The notes under the pieces were generated by a model, which was given only the letters and a program-made list of their open reading frames with translations, was not told where the DNA came from and searched no databases. From an uncultured Bacillota bacterium (lineage in GTDB: Bacteria; Bacillota; Clostridia; Christensenellales; UBA1242), in NCBI GenBank assembly GCA_900551705.1, contig URWY01000002.1, positions 1-64,000 on the forward strand: a stretch of DNA of 64,000 nucleotides, in the 5' to 3' direction. The translations under genes and the position numbers were made by a program. Below are positions 1 to 9,319 of this stretch, piece by piece (position 1 is the stretch's first letter; each line of letters begins with the position of its first letter).

Positions 1-673
1 CTGCACTAAGTAATTTAGAATCGGCGTTGGTAGCTCTACCTACTAAGGATAAAGCTATGTGTTTTTGATTAGCAAATTGATCAGTATTACGTAGTAATAA
101 GTTTCTGAATATAGATGAACCTAAAGGTATACTATTTTCTGTTTTTGTGCGAATGAATGTTTCGTTGAAAAATCTAGTAACTTCACCTTCAGCGAATTTA
201 CTATTTTCTTCCATATCCAGCATACCTTTATAATATATATCTTGCTCAGCAAAAGTTTTACCAGTCTTCTTAGTATCAATCTTTGAGAATTTAACAAGAT
301 TAGCTAAATCGTCTGCATAAGGTTTAAGAGCTAACCAAGCGTAGTATATTCTTACTTGTTCCTCATTAAAGTTTTTAGAATCTTCTGGGTTGATCTTTAA
401 TAACTATCTTGTTCTTGATGTTACTTCTCCTTCATCGTTAATATAGGTTCTAAATAAATCTTGATATTCTGAAGCTTTAGTTTTGTTCTTTCTATTTATG
501 TATTCATACTTTTTACGTAACTTTTTAGTAGGGTCGTATTTATCTAATACTTTTTCAATAGCTTCTTTCTCAAGTTGAGAGGGAGTCTTAGTTCTATCAA
601 TACCATATTTACCTTTAGTCTTAAGTACTTCATTAGCCATCTCTACTAAGATAGGTTGTCTGATAAAAACTTT
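1..673 (-). CDS. Partial phage-like protein, frame interrupted by one TAG
   Basis: On the minus strand one frame stays open from about 670 to base 1, roughly 220 codons, except for a single TAG at 404-406. The part before the TAG starts with a possible Met at 640, but the frame is open upstream of that Met until it runs into the end of the next gene, so the true start is missing. After the TAG the frame continues without a start codon (first residues LLKINPEDSKNF) to the window edge. This fits one gene in which TAG is read as an amino acid, as in some gut phages that reassign TAG to glutamine. The protein is hydrophilic and lysine/asparagine-rich; I do not recognise its family. Host genes here use TAG as stop, so the fragment looks foreign or chimeric. 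Confidence 0.55.
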
Positions 674-674
674 T

Positions 675-1910
675 TTATTTTTCTTTACTTGCTTTTTTCA
701 GCGCTTTTTTAACTTTCTTTTGGTCTTTCACTTTAAGCATTGGAACAAATATTGCGATTGCAGCAACAACTGTGCCAGTTACAAACAAATACCACCATTC
801 AACTTTGAAAGTTGTGTATTGAACATAGTCTGCAATTAAGCAAAGTTCGCCATTTGTTGATACACCAACTAAGATTGTGCCGTTTTTATCTGTTCTATAA
901 ATATCATTTTCGGTCAAACCAACAGATTTCAAATTATCTATTGTTGATTGCTTTGGGTGGCCATATTTGTTATCTTTTCCGACTTCAATAATTGCATATT
1001 CAGGTTTTACATATTCTAAAAATTCCGCAGTTGAAGAAGTATCGCTTCCGTGATGGCCGACTTTGAGAACATCGACATCTAACATATTAAGTGTGCCCTC
1101 ACGCGTGCAATCTTCTATTAAGTCATGTTCAACTTCTTTTTCTGCATCACCCGTGAACATAACTTTCTTGCCCATATATTGCAAAATCATGATTGGTGAA
1201 TAGTTGTTATAATTAAACTTTGAACCTTCTTTATAAGGCAAACATGAAATGATTGGTGTGAGCATTGAAATTTCCCATGTTTGGTTATCTTTGTTTAAAT
1301 TTTCTTCCACAAAACTGGAAGATTTTATTTTTAAACCTTCTTGCGAAACTTGTTCTACACAGCCACTTGAAACAACTTCATTGGCAAGTGCAGCAATGAC
1401 TTTATCGTAAAGTGCGGTGTCATGAACAGCAGTTGAATCACTCGCAACTGTTTCAGATTTTGATTTAACATTTGGGCGAATACAAGTTTTAATTTTATAG
1501 CGATTAAAAACTTCTGCTGCATTTCCAATATGGTCAGCATCTGAATGAGTTAGAAGAAAATAATCTATAACTTTTTCGCCGTCTTCTTCTCTAAAATTTA
1601 TTTTGTCTAAATATGCAAACAGCTTATTGCCCGACTCGGTTTTATTAACGCCGGAGTCAATTAACATCTTTTCTCCTGCTGGAAACTCAATCAAAATTGC
1701 GTCGGCTTGGTCAACATCTATGAAATGAATTTTCAAACCTTGTTCGTCTATATTTGTTGAAAGTGCTTTGCCGTTATAAGCAAAATTGACAAAGTCTTCA
1801 ATTTTATCTACGAAAAAATATGATAATGCTAAAAGAGCGACAATAATCAAAAATATTGTCACTCTCAAAACGATATGTTTATTATTCTTTTTAACTTTTT
1901 CTTTTGCCAT
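675..1910 (-). CDS. Membrane-anchored ComEC-like metallo-beta-lactamase-fold hydrolase
   Basis: This 411-residue protein has a short basic N-terminus, a membrane segment at about residues 12-34, a metallo-beta-lactamase-fold domain and a second hydrophobic segment near 371-393 followed by a basic tail. Metal-binding motifs are visible: HSDADH at 122-127, FTGDA in the middle and GHHGS further on. The order matches the C-terminal hydrolase domain of ComEC and related stand-alone proteins, which may act on nucleic acid or phosphoesters outside the membrane. The competence channel segments of full ComEC are absent, so a DNA-uptake role cannot be claimed. It lies 19 bases downstream of cysS on the same strand, probably co-transcribed, and has no clear Shine-Dalgarno. 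Confidence 0.75.
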   Translation of the reverse strand: MAKEKVKKNNKHIVLRVTIFLIIVALLALSYFFVDKIEDFVNFAYNGKALSTNIDEQGLKIHFIDVDQADAILIEFPAGEKMLIDSGVNKTESGNKLFAYLDKINFREEDGEKVIDYFLLTHSDADHIGNAAEVFNRYKIKTCIRPNVKSKSETVASDSTAVHDTALYDKVIAALANEVVSSGCVEQVSQEGLKIKSSSFVEENLNKDNQTWEISMLTPIISCLPYKEGSKFNYNNYSPIMILQYMGKKVMFTGDAEKEVEHDLIEDCTREGTLNMLDVDVLKVGHHGSDTSSTAEFLEYVKPEYAIIEVGKDNKYGHPKQSTIDNLKSVGLTENDIYRTDKNGTILVGVSTNGELCLIADYVQYTTFKVEWWYLFVTGTVVAAIAIFVPMLKVKDQKKVKKALKKASKEK

Positions 1911-1929
1911 ATTAATAATATATTAAAAA

Positions 1930-3291
1930 TTAAATTTTTGTGATTTCATAACCGTCTTTGCTGTCTTTGATTTGATAGCCAAGGCTTTGAATTTCATCTC
2001 TCAATTTATCTGACAATGCCCAATCTTTATTTTTTCTAGCATCTAATCTTTCGTCAGCAAGTTTTTTAATATTTTCTGGAATTTCGTCTTGTTTGTCTAA
2101 ATCTAACGACAAGACTTTATCAAAATCAAGTGCCATTTGGTAAACTTCAACACTTCTTTCAATTTCTTTAACCATTTTCCAAAGAACGCCGAGTGCAAGT
2201 GGCATATTCAAATCGTCTGCAATGGCTTCGCTAAATTCTTCTTTATATGTTTCAAGTTTTGCTGGGTCAATATGATTATTTGAATTTTTATGCTCTAAAA
2301 CGATGTTTTTTAATGATTTTAAAGCGGTTTTAGCACTATTTAATGCGTCAAAAGTGAAATTTAAACTTTTTCTATAATGCGTTAAAAGATTTAAGTATCT
2401 AAAATCTAATGGACTATATCCTTTTTCAACAAGTTGATTTATTGTGTAAATGTTATTAAGGCTTTTACTCATTTTACCGCCGTCAACTTGCAAAAATTCA
2501 ACATGCATCCATTTATCCACGACTTGGTGACCTGTTTTGCAATCGTTTTGTGCAATTTCATTTTCGTGATGAACAGTTTTATGGTCAACCCCGCCTGTAT
2601 GAATGTCTATTTTATCGCCGAGATAATATGTTCCCATTGCAGAACATTCGATATGCCAACCTGGGCAACCAACTCCCCAAGGGCTATCCCATTTCATGAT
2701 ATGTTCTTTTGGAACAAACTTCCAGAGTGCAAAATCAAATGGGTGGTGTTTTTGTGAATTTTCATCAATTCTATTAACGCCAACTTTTGTTAAATCTTTA
2801 TTTGAAAGAGCGCCATAATGAGAAAATTTTTGAACATCAAAATATATGCCGTCATCAATTTTATAAGTATATCCTTTTTCTTCAAGCACTTTGATAAAAT
2901 CTATCATTTGTTTGATATGTTCTGTTGCTTTAACAATATGTTCTGGTTTTTCAATGTTTAATGCTTTGAAATCGTCAAAAAAGCAATTTGTATAAAACTC
3001 TGCAATTTGCTCTGGCGTTTTCTTTTCCCTGCTTGCAGCAACTTCCATTTTATCTTCGCCTTCGTCCTCGTCCGAAGTTAAATGCCCGACATCTGTTAAG
3101 TTCATAACAGAGTTTGTTTCATATCCTAAATAATGCAAAGTTTTTCTTAAAAAATCCATGAAAAGATACGCACGCATATTGCCGATATGTGGATAATAAT
3201 AAACAGTTGGGCCGCAAGTGTACATTTTTACTGGCGTGGAATTATCGTGCAATTCTTCTTTTCTGTTTGTTAGTGAATTAAAAACTTTCAT
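1930..3291 (-). CDS. cysS: Cysteinyl-tRNA synthetase
   Basis: Class I synthetase that charges tRNA-Cys in the cytoplasm. At 453 residues it has the usual family length. The zinc ligand Cys26 sits in YTCGPTVY, the HIGH-type motif is PHIGN at 34-38, the second zinc region is GCPGWHIEC, and KMSKS lies near residue 273. The start has a good Shine-Dalgarno (AGGAG at 3298-3302) and a near-consensus promoter upstream. The gene is divergent from tyrS and probably leads a two-gene transcript with the ComEC-like hydrolase. The 5' leader is only a few tens of bases, too short for a T-box. Confidence 0.97.
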   Translation of the reverse strand: MKVFNSLTNRKEELHDNSTPVKMYTCGPTVYYYPHIGNMRAYLFMDFLRKTLHYLGYETNSVMNLTDVGHLTSDEDEGEDKMEVAASREKKTPEQIAEFYTNCFFDDFKALNIEKPEHIVKATEHIKQMIDFIKVLEEKGYTYKIDDGIYFDVQKFSHYGALSNKDLTKVGVNRIDENSQKHHPFDFALWKFVPKEHIMKWDSPWGVGCPGWHIECSAMGTYYLGDKIDIHTGGVDHKTVHHENEIAQNDCKTGHQVVDKWMHVEFLQVDGGKMSKSLNNIYTINQLVEKGYSPLDFRYLNLLTHYRKSLNFTFDALNSAKTALKSLKNIVLEHKNSNNHIDPAKLETYKEEFSEAIADDLNMPLALGVLWKMVKEIERSVEVYQMALDFDKVLSLDLDKQDEIPENIKKLADERLDARKNKDWALSDKLRDEIQSLGYQIKDSKDGYEITKI

Positions 3292-3317
3292 TTATGTCTC
3301 CTAATTTCCTAGTTAAT

Positions 3318-3347
3318 AGTATATTATTATTTTTCTTTTAATGTCAA
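3318..3347 (-). promoter_or_regulatory. cysS promoter
   Basis: On the minus strand a perfect TTGACA (3342-3347) is followed after 18 bases by TATACT (3318-3323), about 27 bases upstream of the cysS start. It faces away from the tyrS promoter. Confidence 0.8.
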
Positions 3348-3374
3348 GAAAAAAGTTCAAAGTGGCGATATTAG

Positions 3375-3403
3375 TTGCAAAAAGTTTTTTTTAATATTAT
3401 ACT
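3375..3403 (+). promoter_or_regulatory. tyrS promoter
   Basis: TTGCAA (3375-3380), 17-base spacer, TATACT (3398-3403). The Shine-Dalgarno AGGAG follows at 3423-3427, ahead of the ATG at 3433. Confidence 0.75.
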
Positions 3404-3432
3404 TTGAATTATTAAACTACTTAGGAGTAAAC

Positions 3433-4677
3433 ATGGAAAAAGGTAAATTATTTGAACATCTTAAAGAGCGTGGGCTTATTTATCAAACTTCAAATGAAGA
3501 AGAAGTTAAAAAATTGATTAATGGCGAACCTATAGCAATTTATGGCGGATTTGACCCAACCGCTGATAGTTTGCATATCGGACACTGTTTTTCATTATTT
3601 ATGCTTAGAAAATTTCAAGACGCAGGTCACAAAATTATAATTCTTCTTGGCGGAGCAACTGCCATGATTGGCGACCCTAGCGGTAGAAATGATATGAGAA
3701 ATATGGTTACAAGCGAATTTATTCAAAACAACTTTGACCACATTAAATCGCTTATTGGAAGATTTGTTAAACTTGATGGCGATAATCCTGCAATCATCGT
3801 TAATAATGCCGACTGGATGAAAGGCTACGATTATGTTGATTTTATGCGCGATATTGGAACTAATTTCAATGTTAAACATATGCTACAAAATGATTCATGT
3901 GTTTCAAGATTAAACGCTGGCGGACTCACCTTCTTTGAAATGGGCTATATGTTAATACAAGCATACGATTTTGTATATTTGAATAGAAAATATGGTTGCA
4001 AACTTCAAGTTGGTGGTTCAGACCAATGGGGAAACATCATTGCAGGTGTTGAACTTGGAAGAAAAATGAATTATCAAGAGAACAAAAACGAAACTTTTGA
4101 AGCCCTTGTTTCGCCTCTTTTAACAAACAGTGAAGGCAAGAAAATGGGCAAAACTGCAAAAGGAACTCTTTGGGTTGATAAAGACAAAACACCTGTTTAC
4201 GACTTTTATCAATATTTTATCAATCAAAAAGACGAAGATGTTGAAAAACTTTTAACATATTTCACAGAAATAGACATTGCAGAAATTAAAAGAATTGTTA
4301 AAGAAGACATTCGTGCAGCAAAACGCTTAATGGCTTTTGAGATTACAAAAATCATTCACGGCGAAGAAGAAGCATTAATTGCTCAAAAAGCATCTGACGC
4401 ACTTTTCAGTGGTGAAGGCGACCTTGAAAATGCACCAAAATGTGAACTTAAAAAAGTTGAAGTTGAAAACGGCTTACTTATGATAGACGCTCTCACAATA
4501 TCAAAACTTACAGCATCAAAATCGGAAGCAAGAAGGAACATTGAACAAGGTGGAATATCTTTGAATGGAGAAAAAATCACTGACATTTACAGACCTTTGA
4601 AAATGGAAGATTTTGAAAAAGGTTATGCGATTTTAAAGCGTGGTAAAAAATCAATAATCCGTTTAGAGTTGATTTAA
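3433..4677 (+). CDS. tyrS: Tyrosyl-tRNA synthetase
   Basis: Class I synthetase charging tRNA-Tyr, 414 residues, normal length. The HIGH motif is LHIGH at 47-51 and the KMSKS-equivalent is KMGKT near residue 236, a variant common in bacterial TyrRS. The C-terminal 70 residues form an S4-type RNA-binding domain (SKSEARRNIEQGGI). It has its own promoter and Shine-Dalgarno and is followed by a strong terminator, so it is a single-gene unit. Divergent from cysS. Confidence 0.97.
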   Translation: MEKGKLFEHLKERGLIYQTSNEEEVKKLINGEPIAIYGGFDPTADSLHIGHCFSLFMLRKFQDAGHKIIILLGGATAMIGDPSGRNDMRNMVTSEFIQNNFDHIKSLIGRFVKLDGDNPAIIVNNADWMKGYDYVDFMRDIGTNFNVKHMLQNDSCVSRLNAGGLTFFEMGYMLIQAYDFVYLNRKYGCKLQVGGSDQWGNIIAGVELGRKMNYQENKNETFEALVSPLLTNSEGKKMGKTAKGTLWVDKDKTPVYDFYQYFINQKDEDVEKLLTYFTEIDIAEIKRIVKEDIRAAKRLMAFEITKIIHGEEEALIAQKASDALFSGEGDLENAPKCELKKVEVENGLLMIDALTISKLTASKSEARRNIEQGGISLNGEKITDIYRPLKMEDFEKGYAILKRGKKSIIRLELI

Positions 4678-4693
4678 TTTATTAAAAAACATA

Positions 4694-4732
4694 AAAAAAT
4701 CACTAAAAATTCGAGTTTTTAGTGATTTTTTT
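4694..4732. terminator. Bidirectional terminator between tyrS and nifJ
   Basis: An inverted repeat (AATCACTAAAAA paired with TTTTTAGTGATT, short loop) is flanked by A-runs on one side and T-runs on the other, so it can end both the plus-strand tyrS and the minus-strand nifJ transcripts. Confidence 0.85.
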
Positions 4733-4733
4733 G

Positions 4734-7700
4734 TTAATTTGACAGTTTTTTCAACAATTCCCTTCTACTAATTGCATCTTTCTTGCTTTGTTCAAACAAA
4801 ACTTTTGCTCTTTCAGGATTTGCTTTCATTGTTGCTGAAAAGCGTGTTTCGCCTTTCAAAAATTCTTCATATTCCATTGTTGGCTCGTCGCTATCAAAAC
4901 TTAAAGTTTTTGTTTCTGGGTTATACCTATAAAGTTCCCAATAACCTGACTTAACCGCCCTGTTCATTTCATCTTGCGCATTTGCAAGATTAATGCCATG
5001 AGCAACACATGGTGCATAAGCAATTATCAAACTTGGACCGTTAAACTCCTCTGCTTCCTTAAATGCTTTGATAGTTTGCTCATAGTTCGCACCCATTGAA
5101 ATTTTTGCAACATAAGCATTTTGATTTGCAATCGCAATAAGCCCTAAGTCCTTTTTCTTGCCAGTTTTACCACTTGCTGCGAATTTTGCAACCGCTCCAC
5201 GCGATGTTGATTTTGATGCTTGACCGCCAGTGTTAGAATAAACTTCTGTGTCTAAAACCAAAATATTAACATTTTCGTTTGAACTGAGAACATGGTCAAG
5301 ACCGCCATAACCAATATCATAAGCCCAGCCATCACCACCGAACATCCAAACAGACTTTTTAAACAACTCGTCTTTCAAAGGTAAGATTTCGTTTACATTT
5401 TGTTTTTCAAGTGCTGATATTAACTCGTTTGCTTCGTCATTTGAAAGTGAATTTTCGTTATTTATAAATTTATCTTTCAAATTGTTTAAATCATCATTTT
5501 TAAAATCGTAAGTTGAAAGTAAATTTTTAAGTTTTTCTTTTTTGGTTTTGCTTGCAAGAGCAATTCCAAGTCCGAACTCAGCGTTATCTTCAAACAAACT
5601 ATTTGCCCACGCTGGACCATATCCATTTTTTGATTTTGCATAAGGACAAGTTGGATATGAACCACCATAAATGCTTGAACAACCTGTTGCGTTTGCAATT
5701 ATCATGTTTTCGCCAAAAAGTGTTGTTGCAAGTTTGATATATGGAGTTTCGCCACAACCAGCACATGCTCCGCTAAATTGGAACAATGGCTTTTCAAACT
5801 GATTGCCTTTTGTTGTGAATTTTGAAAATATTGTTTTATCTTTTTCAACTTTTTCGCTGAAAGCGTAGTTTTCTTTTTCTTGTTCTAAATCTTTTGAAAG
5901 TTTCATTTCAAGCGCTTTGTTTTTTGCTGGGCAAACATTTGCACAAACGCCACAACCTGTGCAATCAAGTGGGCTCACTTGAATTCTGTATTTATCACCT
6001 TTTGCACCAATCGTGTTGACTGTTTCAAAACTGCTTGGAGCGTCTTGTAAATTTTCTTCTTTAACATTGACCGCTCTGATTGCTGCGTGTGGACAAACGA
6101 GTGCACATCTGCCGCATTGGATACAATTTTCTTTCTTCCAGCAAGGTATAAACTCTGCTATACCGCGTTTTTCAAATTTTGATGTATCTGTTGGAACGCT
6201 ACCATCAGCGGAGAAAGATGAAACAGGCAAATCGTTCCCCTTTCTAAATGCGATTGTTTTGATTATTTTTTCATTAAATTCGCAAGTGTTTTCGCCCGTA
6301 ATTTCTGTTTTATTGTCTGGTGTTATATTTTCAAACTCGTTTTCGTTTTCAACATAAGTAAGTTTTGAAACATCAACTTTAACAACCTTTGAGCCTTCTT
6401 TCATTGCATTAATATTTGCGTTAACTACCTGCTCGCCTTTTCTTCCATAGGTTTTTCTAATAGCGATTTCATTTTTTGCCAAAAAGTCTTCAAACGAAAT
6501 TATTTTTGATGTGTAGAAAAATGCTGATTGCATAATGACATTTATTTTATTTCCAAGCCCCAAATTTCTAGCCGCAAGACCTGCGTCAATGATATACAAA
6601 TTTGCATTTTTAGAGATTAATTGCTTTTTAAAATAATTTGGCAAGTTTTTGTTCAATTCTTCTTCACTAAGTGCAGTGTTAAGAAGCACCACGCCATTAT
6701 TTACCAATCTGTCCAAAGTGTTAAATCTATTTAAGAAACTGAAATTATGAATTGCGATAAATTCCGCCTTTTTAACTTCGTAAATTTTCTTAATTGGCTC
6801 GTCTGAAACACGAAGGTGTGAAACCGTTAAACTGCCAGATTTTTTGCTATCGTACTCAAAGTAGCCTTGAACAAATTTGTTTGTGCTAGTGCCTATCATT
6901 TTTATGCTGTTCTTGTTTGCACTTACTGTTCCATCTGAGCCGAGCCCATAAAACAACATTTCATAATCTGATTTGCCGCTTTCTTCAACTTTTTGATATA
7001 TTTCAAATAAATACTTACTTTTGTTTAAAGATAAGTTTGTAACATCGTCATTAATTCCAACTGTGAAATTATTTTTACTTAAATTATCCAGCAAATTTTC
7101 ATACACGCTGGCTACATTTTCGCTGTCAAACTCTTTGCTACCAAGCCCATAACGACCGCCAACAACATCAACATTCAAGTTAAGTTGTTTCAACGCTGTT
7201 ACTACATCTAAATACAAAGGTTCGCCAAGCGCACCGCTCTCTTTTGTCCTGTCTAAAACTGAAATTTTCTTAACAGATTTTGGCAAAACGCTTTCAAAAT
7301 GTTTGATTGAAAATGGACGATATAATCTAACTTTTACAAGTCCAATTTTTTTATATTTTTCATCACAATCAGACTTCAAAATTTTTGAAATGAAGTCTTC
7401 AATTGTTTCGCAAGCACTTCCCATAGCAACAACAACGAATTCTGCATCGCTACTTCCCACATATTCAAAAGGTGCATAATGCCTGCCTGTTACTTTTTCA
7501 AACTCGTCAAAGGAAGTTAAAACATTGTCTAAAACTTGATTGTATTTTGTGTTTGATGCTTCACGATTTTGGAAAAACACATCAGGGTTTTGCGCCGTTC
7601 CCATTTGCTTTGGGTCTTGTGGATTTAACGCTCTGTTCCTAAATAATTCAATTTCTTTTTTAGGCAAAAGTTTAGAAAGTTCGTCATCAGTTAATTCAAC

Positions 7701-8246
7701 AAATTTTTGAATTTCATGTGATGTTCTAAATCCGTCAAAAAAATGCATAAATGGCAAACTTGACTTAATTGCAGATATATGTGCTATTGCTGCCATATCT
7801 TGCGCTTCTTGTGCATTGTTTGAGCAAATATACGAAAATCCTGTTGACCTTGTTGACATAACATCGGAATGGTCGCCAAAAATCGAAAGTGCGTGACTTG
7901 CAACCGCTCTTGCACTAACATGCATAACTGCTGGGAGTTGTTCGCCTGCCATTTTAAACATATTTGGAATCATCAAAAGAAGACCTTGGCTGGCTGTGAA
8001 AGTTGTTGTGAGTGCCCCTTCAATCAAACTGCCATGCATTGCACCAGCAGCACCTGCTTCGGACTGCATTTCAACAATTTTTAGTGGTTGACCAAACAAA
8101 TTTTTCTCTCCTACGACATAAAGTTCGTCACAATATTCAGCCATAGGGCTTGATGGAGTTATAGGATAAATAGCGCTAACATCGCTGAATTTATAAGCAA
8201 TTTTTGCGCACGCTTGATTAGCATCTTTTACAATATAATTTTTCAT
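4734..8246 (-). CDS. nifJ: Pyruvate:ferredoxin (flavodoxin) oxidoreductase
   Basis: Single-chain enzyme of about 1170 residues that oxidises pyruvate to acetyl-CoA and CO2 and reduces ferredoxin; central to anaerobic fermentation. The N-terminal pyrimidine-binding domain has YPITPSSPMAE. Two 4Fe-4S motifs follow one another (CIQCGRCALVCP and CTGCGVCANVCP). The C-terminal TPP domain has CAGCGETPY, GCSSIYGG and GDGWAYDIG. All usual domains are present in order. I place the start at the ATG 8244-8246 because AGGAG lies at 8252-8256; the open frame extends seven codons further to a TTG. A near-consensus promoter lies upstream and the gene stands alone. Confidence 0.97.
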   Translation of the reverse strand: MKNYIVKDANQACAKIAYKFSDVSAIYPITPSSPMAEYCDELYVVGEKNLFGQPLKIVEMQSEAGAAGAMHGSLIEGALTTTFTASQGLLLMIPNMFKMAGEQLPAVMHVSARAVASHALSIFGDHSDVMSTRSTGFSYICSNNAQEAQDMAAIAHISAIKSSLPFMHFFDGFRTSHEIQKFVELTDDELSKLLPKKEIELFRNRALNPQDPKQMGTAQNPDVFFQNREASNTKYNQVLDNVLTSFDEFEKVTGRHYAPFEYVGSSDAEFVVVAMGSACETIEDFISKILKSDCDEKYKKIGLVKVRLYRPFSIKHFESVLPKSVKKISVLDRTKESGALGEPLYLDVVTALKQLNLNVDVVGGRYGLGSKEFDSENVASVYENLLDNLSKNNFTVGINDDVTNLSLNKSKYLFEIYQKVEESGKSDYEMLFYGLGSDGTVSANKNSIKMIGTSTNKFVQGYFEYDSKKSGSLTVSHLRVSDEPIKKIYEVKKAEFIAIHNFSFLNRFNTLDRLVNNGVVLLNTALSEEELNKNLPNYFKKQLISKNANLYIIDAGLAARNLGLGNKINVIMQSAFFYTSKIISFEDFLAKNEIAIRKTYGRKGEQVVNANINAMKEGSKVVKVDVSKLTYVENENEFENITPDNKTEITGENTCEFNEKIIKTIAFRKGNDLPVSSFSADGSVPTDTSKFEKRGIAEFIPCWKKENCIQCGRCALVCPHAAIRAVNVKEENLQDAPSSFETVNTIGAKGDKYRIQVSPLDCTGCGVCANVCPAKNKALEMKLSKDLEQEKENYAFSEKVEKDKTIFSKFTTKGNQFEKPLFQFSGACAGCGETPYIKLATTLFGENMIIANATGCSSIYGGSYPTCPYAKSKNGYGPAWANSLFEDNAEFGLGIALASKTKKEKLKNLLSTYDFKNDDLNNLKDKFINNENSLSNDEANELISALEKQNVNEILPLKDELFKKSVWMFGGDGWAYDIGYGGLDHVLSSNENVNILVLDTEVYSNTGGQASKSTSRGAVAKFAASGKTGKKKDLGLIAIANQNAYVAKISMGANYEQTIKAFKEAEEFNGPSLIIAYAPCVAHGINLANAQDEMNRAVKSGYWELYRYNPETKTLSFDSDEPTMEYEEFLKGETRFSATMKANPERAKVLFEQSKKDAISRRELLKKLSN

Positions 8247-8287
8247 TAATTCTCCTAGTTTCGACAAAAAGATAATAAATTTATATA

Positions 8288-8317
8288 ATTATAACCCACT
8301 TACATTAAAATTGTCAA
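8288..8317 (-). promoter_or_regulatory. nifJ promoter
   Basis: Minus strand: TTGACA (8312-8317), 18 bases, TATAAT (8288-8293). Both boxes are perfect consensus, fitting a highly expressed central-metabolism gene. Confidence 0.85.
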
Positions 8318-8346
8318 AATTTATTTAAAAAATTTTCAAAAAACAC

Positions 8347-8375
8347 TTGATTTTAAAAACAAATGCAAATATACT
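8347..8375 (+). promoter_or_regulatory. Promoter of the metal exporter gene
   Basis: TTGATT (8347-8352), 17 bases, TATACT (8370-8375). The leader is only about 17 bases and carries a weak AAAAGG ahead of the ATG at 8399. Confidence 0.6.
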
Positions 8376-8398
8376 AACCAAAGTTTAAAAGGTTAAAT

Positions 8399-9319
8399 AT
8401 GCTTGATGTAATTTTAGATGCACTTTTAGATACTTTGAAGGTAGTTCCGATACTTTTGTTCGTCTATCTTTTAATCGCATTCATAACACATCATAAGGAA
8501 GAACCTTTCTCGTTTATTACAGGCAAAAAGAAATGGTTTGGGCCACTTTTCGGCTCGCTATTGGGTTCAATTCCACAATGCGGATTTTCCGCCGCTATGG
8601 CAGATTTATACACTCAAAAGAAAATCACTTTGGGAACGCTTTTTGCAGTTTTTATCGCAACAAGCGATGAAGCAATTCCACTTTTGATTGCTAATCCAAG
8701 CGCATACAAAGAAATGTTTATTTTGATTGGGTTTAAACTTTTGTTTGCTCTTTTCTTTGGATATTTAATTGATATTTTCTTTAACAAAAAATTCTATGAA
8801 AATATGAAAGAAAGGTTTGAGCATAAACATGAGCACTCTCATGATGAACATTGTCATCACGACCACAACCTGGAAAATTGCAATCATGAGCACCATGAAA
8901 GACATTGCACGCATGACCACTGTTGTGCAGACAATATCTTTATGGACGCAATTATTCACACATTAAAAATAAGTGCATTTATCTTGCTATTTAATTTAAT
9001 TTTTGGAATTATTATTTATTTCGTTAGCATGGAAAGATTTTTGAGCATAATCAATATTAACCCATATTTGCAAACACTGATAACTCCAATTATAGGTTTA
9101 ATTCCAAATTGTGCAGGCTCAATTTTTCTTGTTGAAGTTTTCTTGGAAGGCGGAATCTCACTTGCATCAACCATTGGTGGACTTTCTGCTGGAAGCGGAA
9201 TCGGCATTTTAATTTTGTTTAGAAAAAGCAAAAACATAAAACAAAATATTTTAATTTTAATATCACTTTATGTAATCGGCGTTTTGATTGGACTCGCCTT
9301 GACACCACTGCTTGCTTAA
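8399..9319 (+). CDS. Putative heavy-metal/manganese exporter with His-rich loop
   Basis: A 306-residue polytopic membrane protein that appears to be built as two inverted halves, each carrying a related signature (GSIPQCGFSAA in the first, GLIPNCAGS in the second), with about ten membrane segments. This is the pattern of the ArsP_2 family, annotated as 10TM heavy-metal exporters or putative manganese transporters. Between the halves lies a cytoplasmic loop extremely rich in His, Asp, Glu and Cys (residues about 140-180), a likely metal-binding region. Substrate is inferred, not shown. It is convergent with cwlD and their ends overlap by four bases. Confidence 0.75.
   Translation: MLDVILDALLDTLKVVPILLFVYLLIAFITHHKEEPFSFITGKKKWFGPLFGSLLGSIPQCGFSAAMADLYTQKKITLGTLFAVFIATSDEAIPLLIANPSAYKEMFILIGFKLLFALFFGYLIDIFFNKKFYENMKERFEHKHEHSHDEHCHHDHNLENCNHEHHERHCTHDHCCADNIFMDAIIHTLKISAFILLFNLIFGIIIYFVSMERFLSIININPYLQTLITPIIGLIPNCAGSIFLVEVFLEGGISLASTIGGLSAGSGIGILILFRKSKNIKQNILILISLYVIGVLIGLALTPLLA

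Noticed and set aside
3292..3432. T-box riboswitches for cysS, tyrS or lysS
   Set aside because: Promoters lie within about 60 bases of the starts and no room or UGGN-type antiterminator is present.
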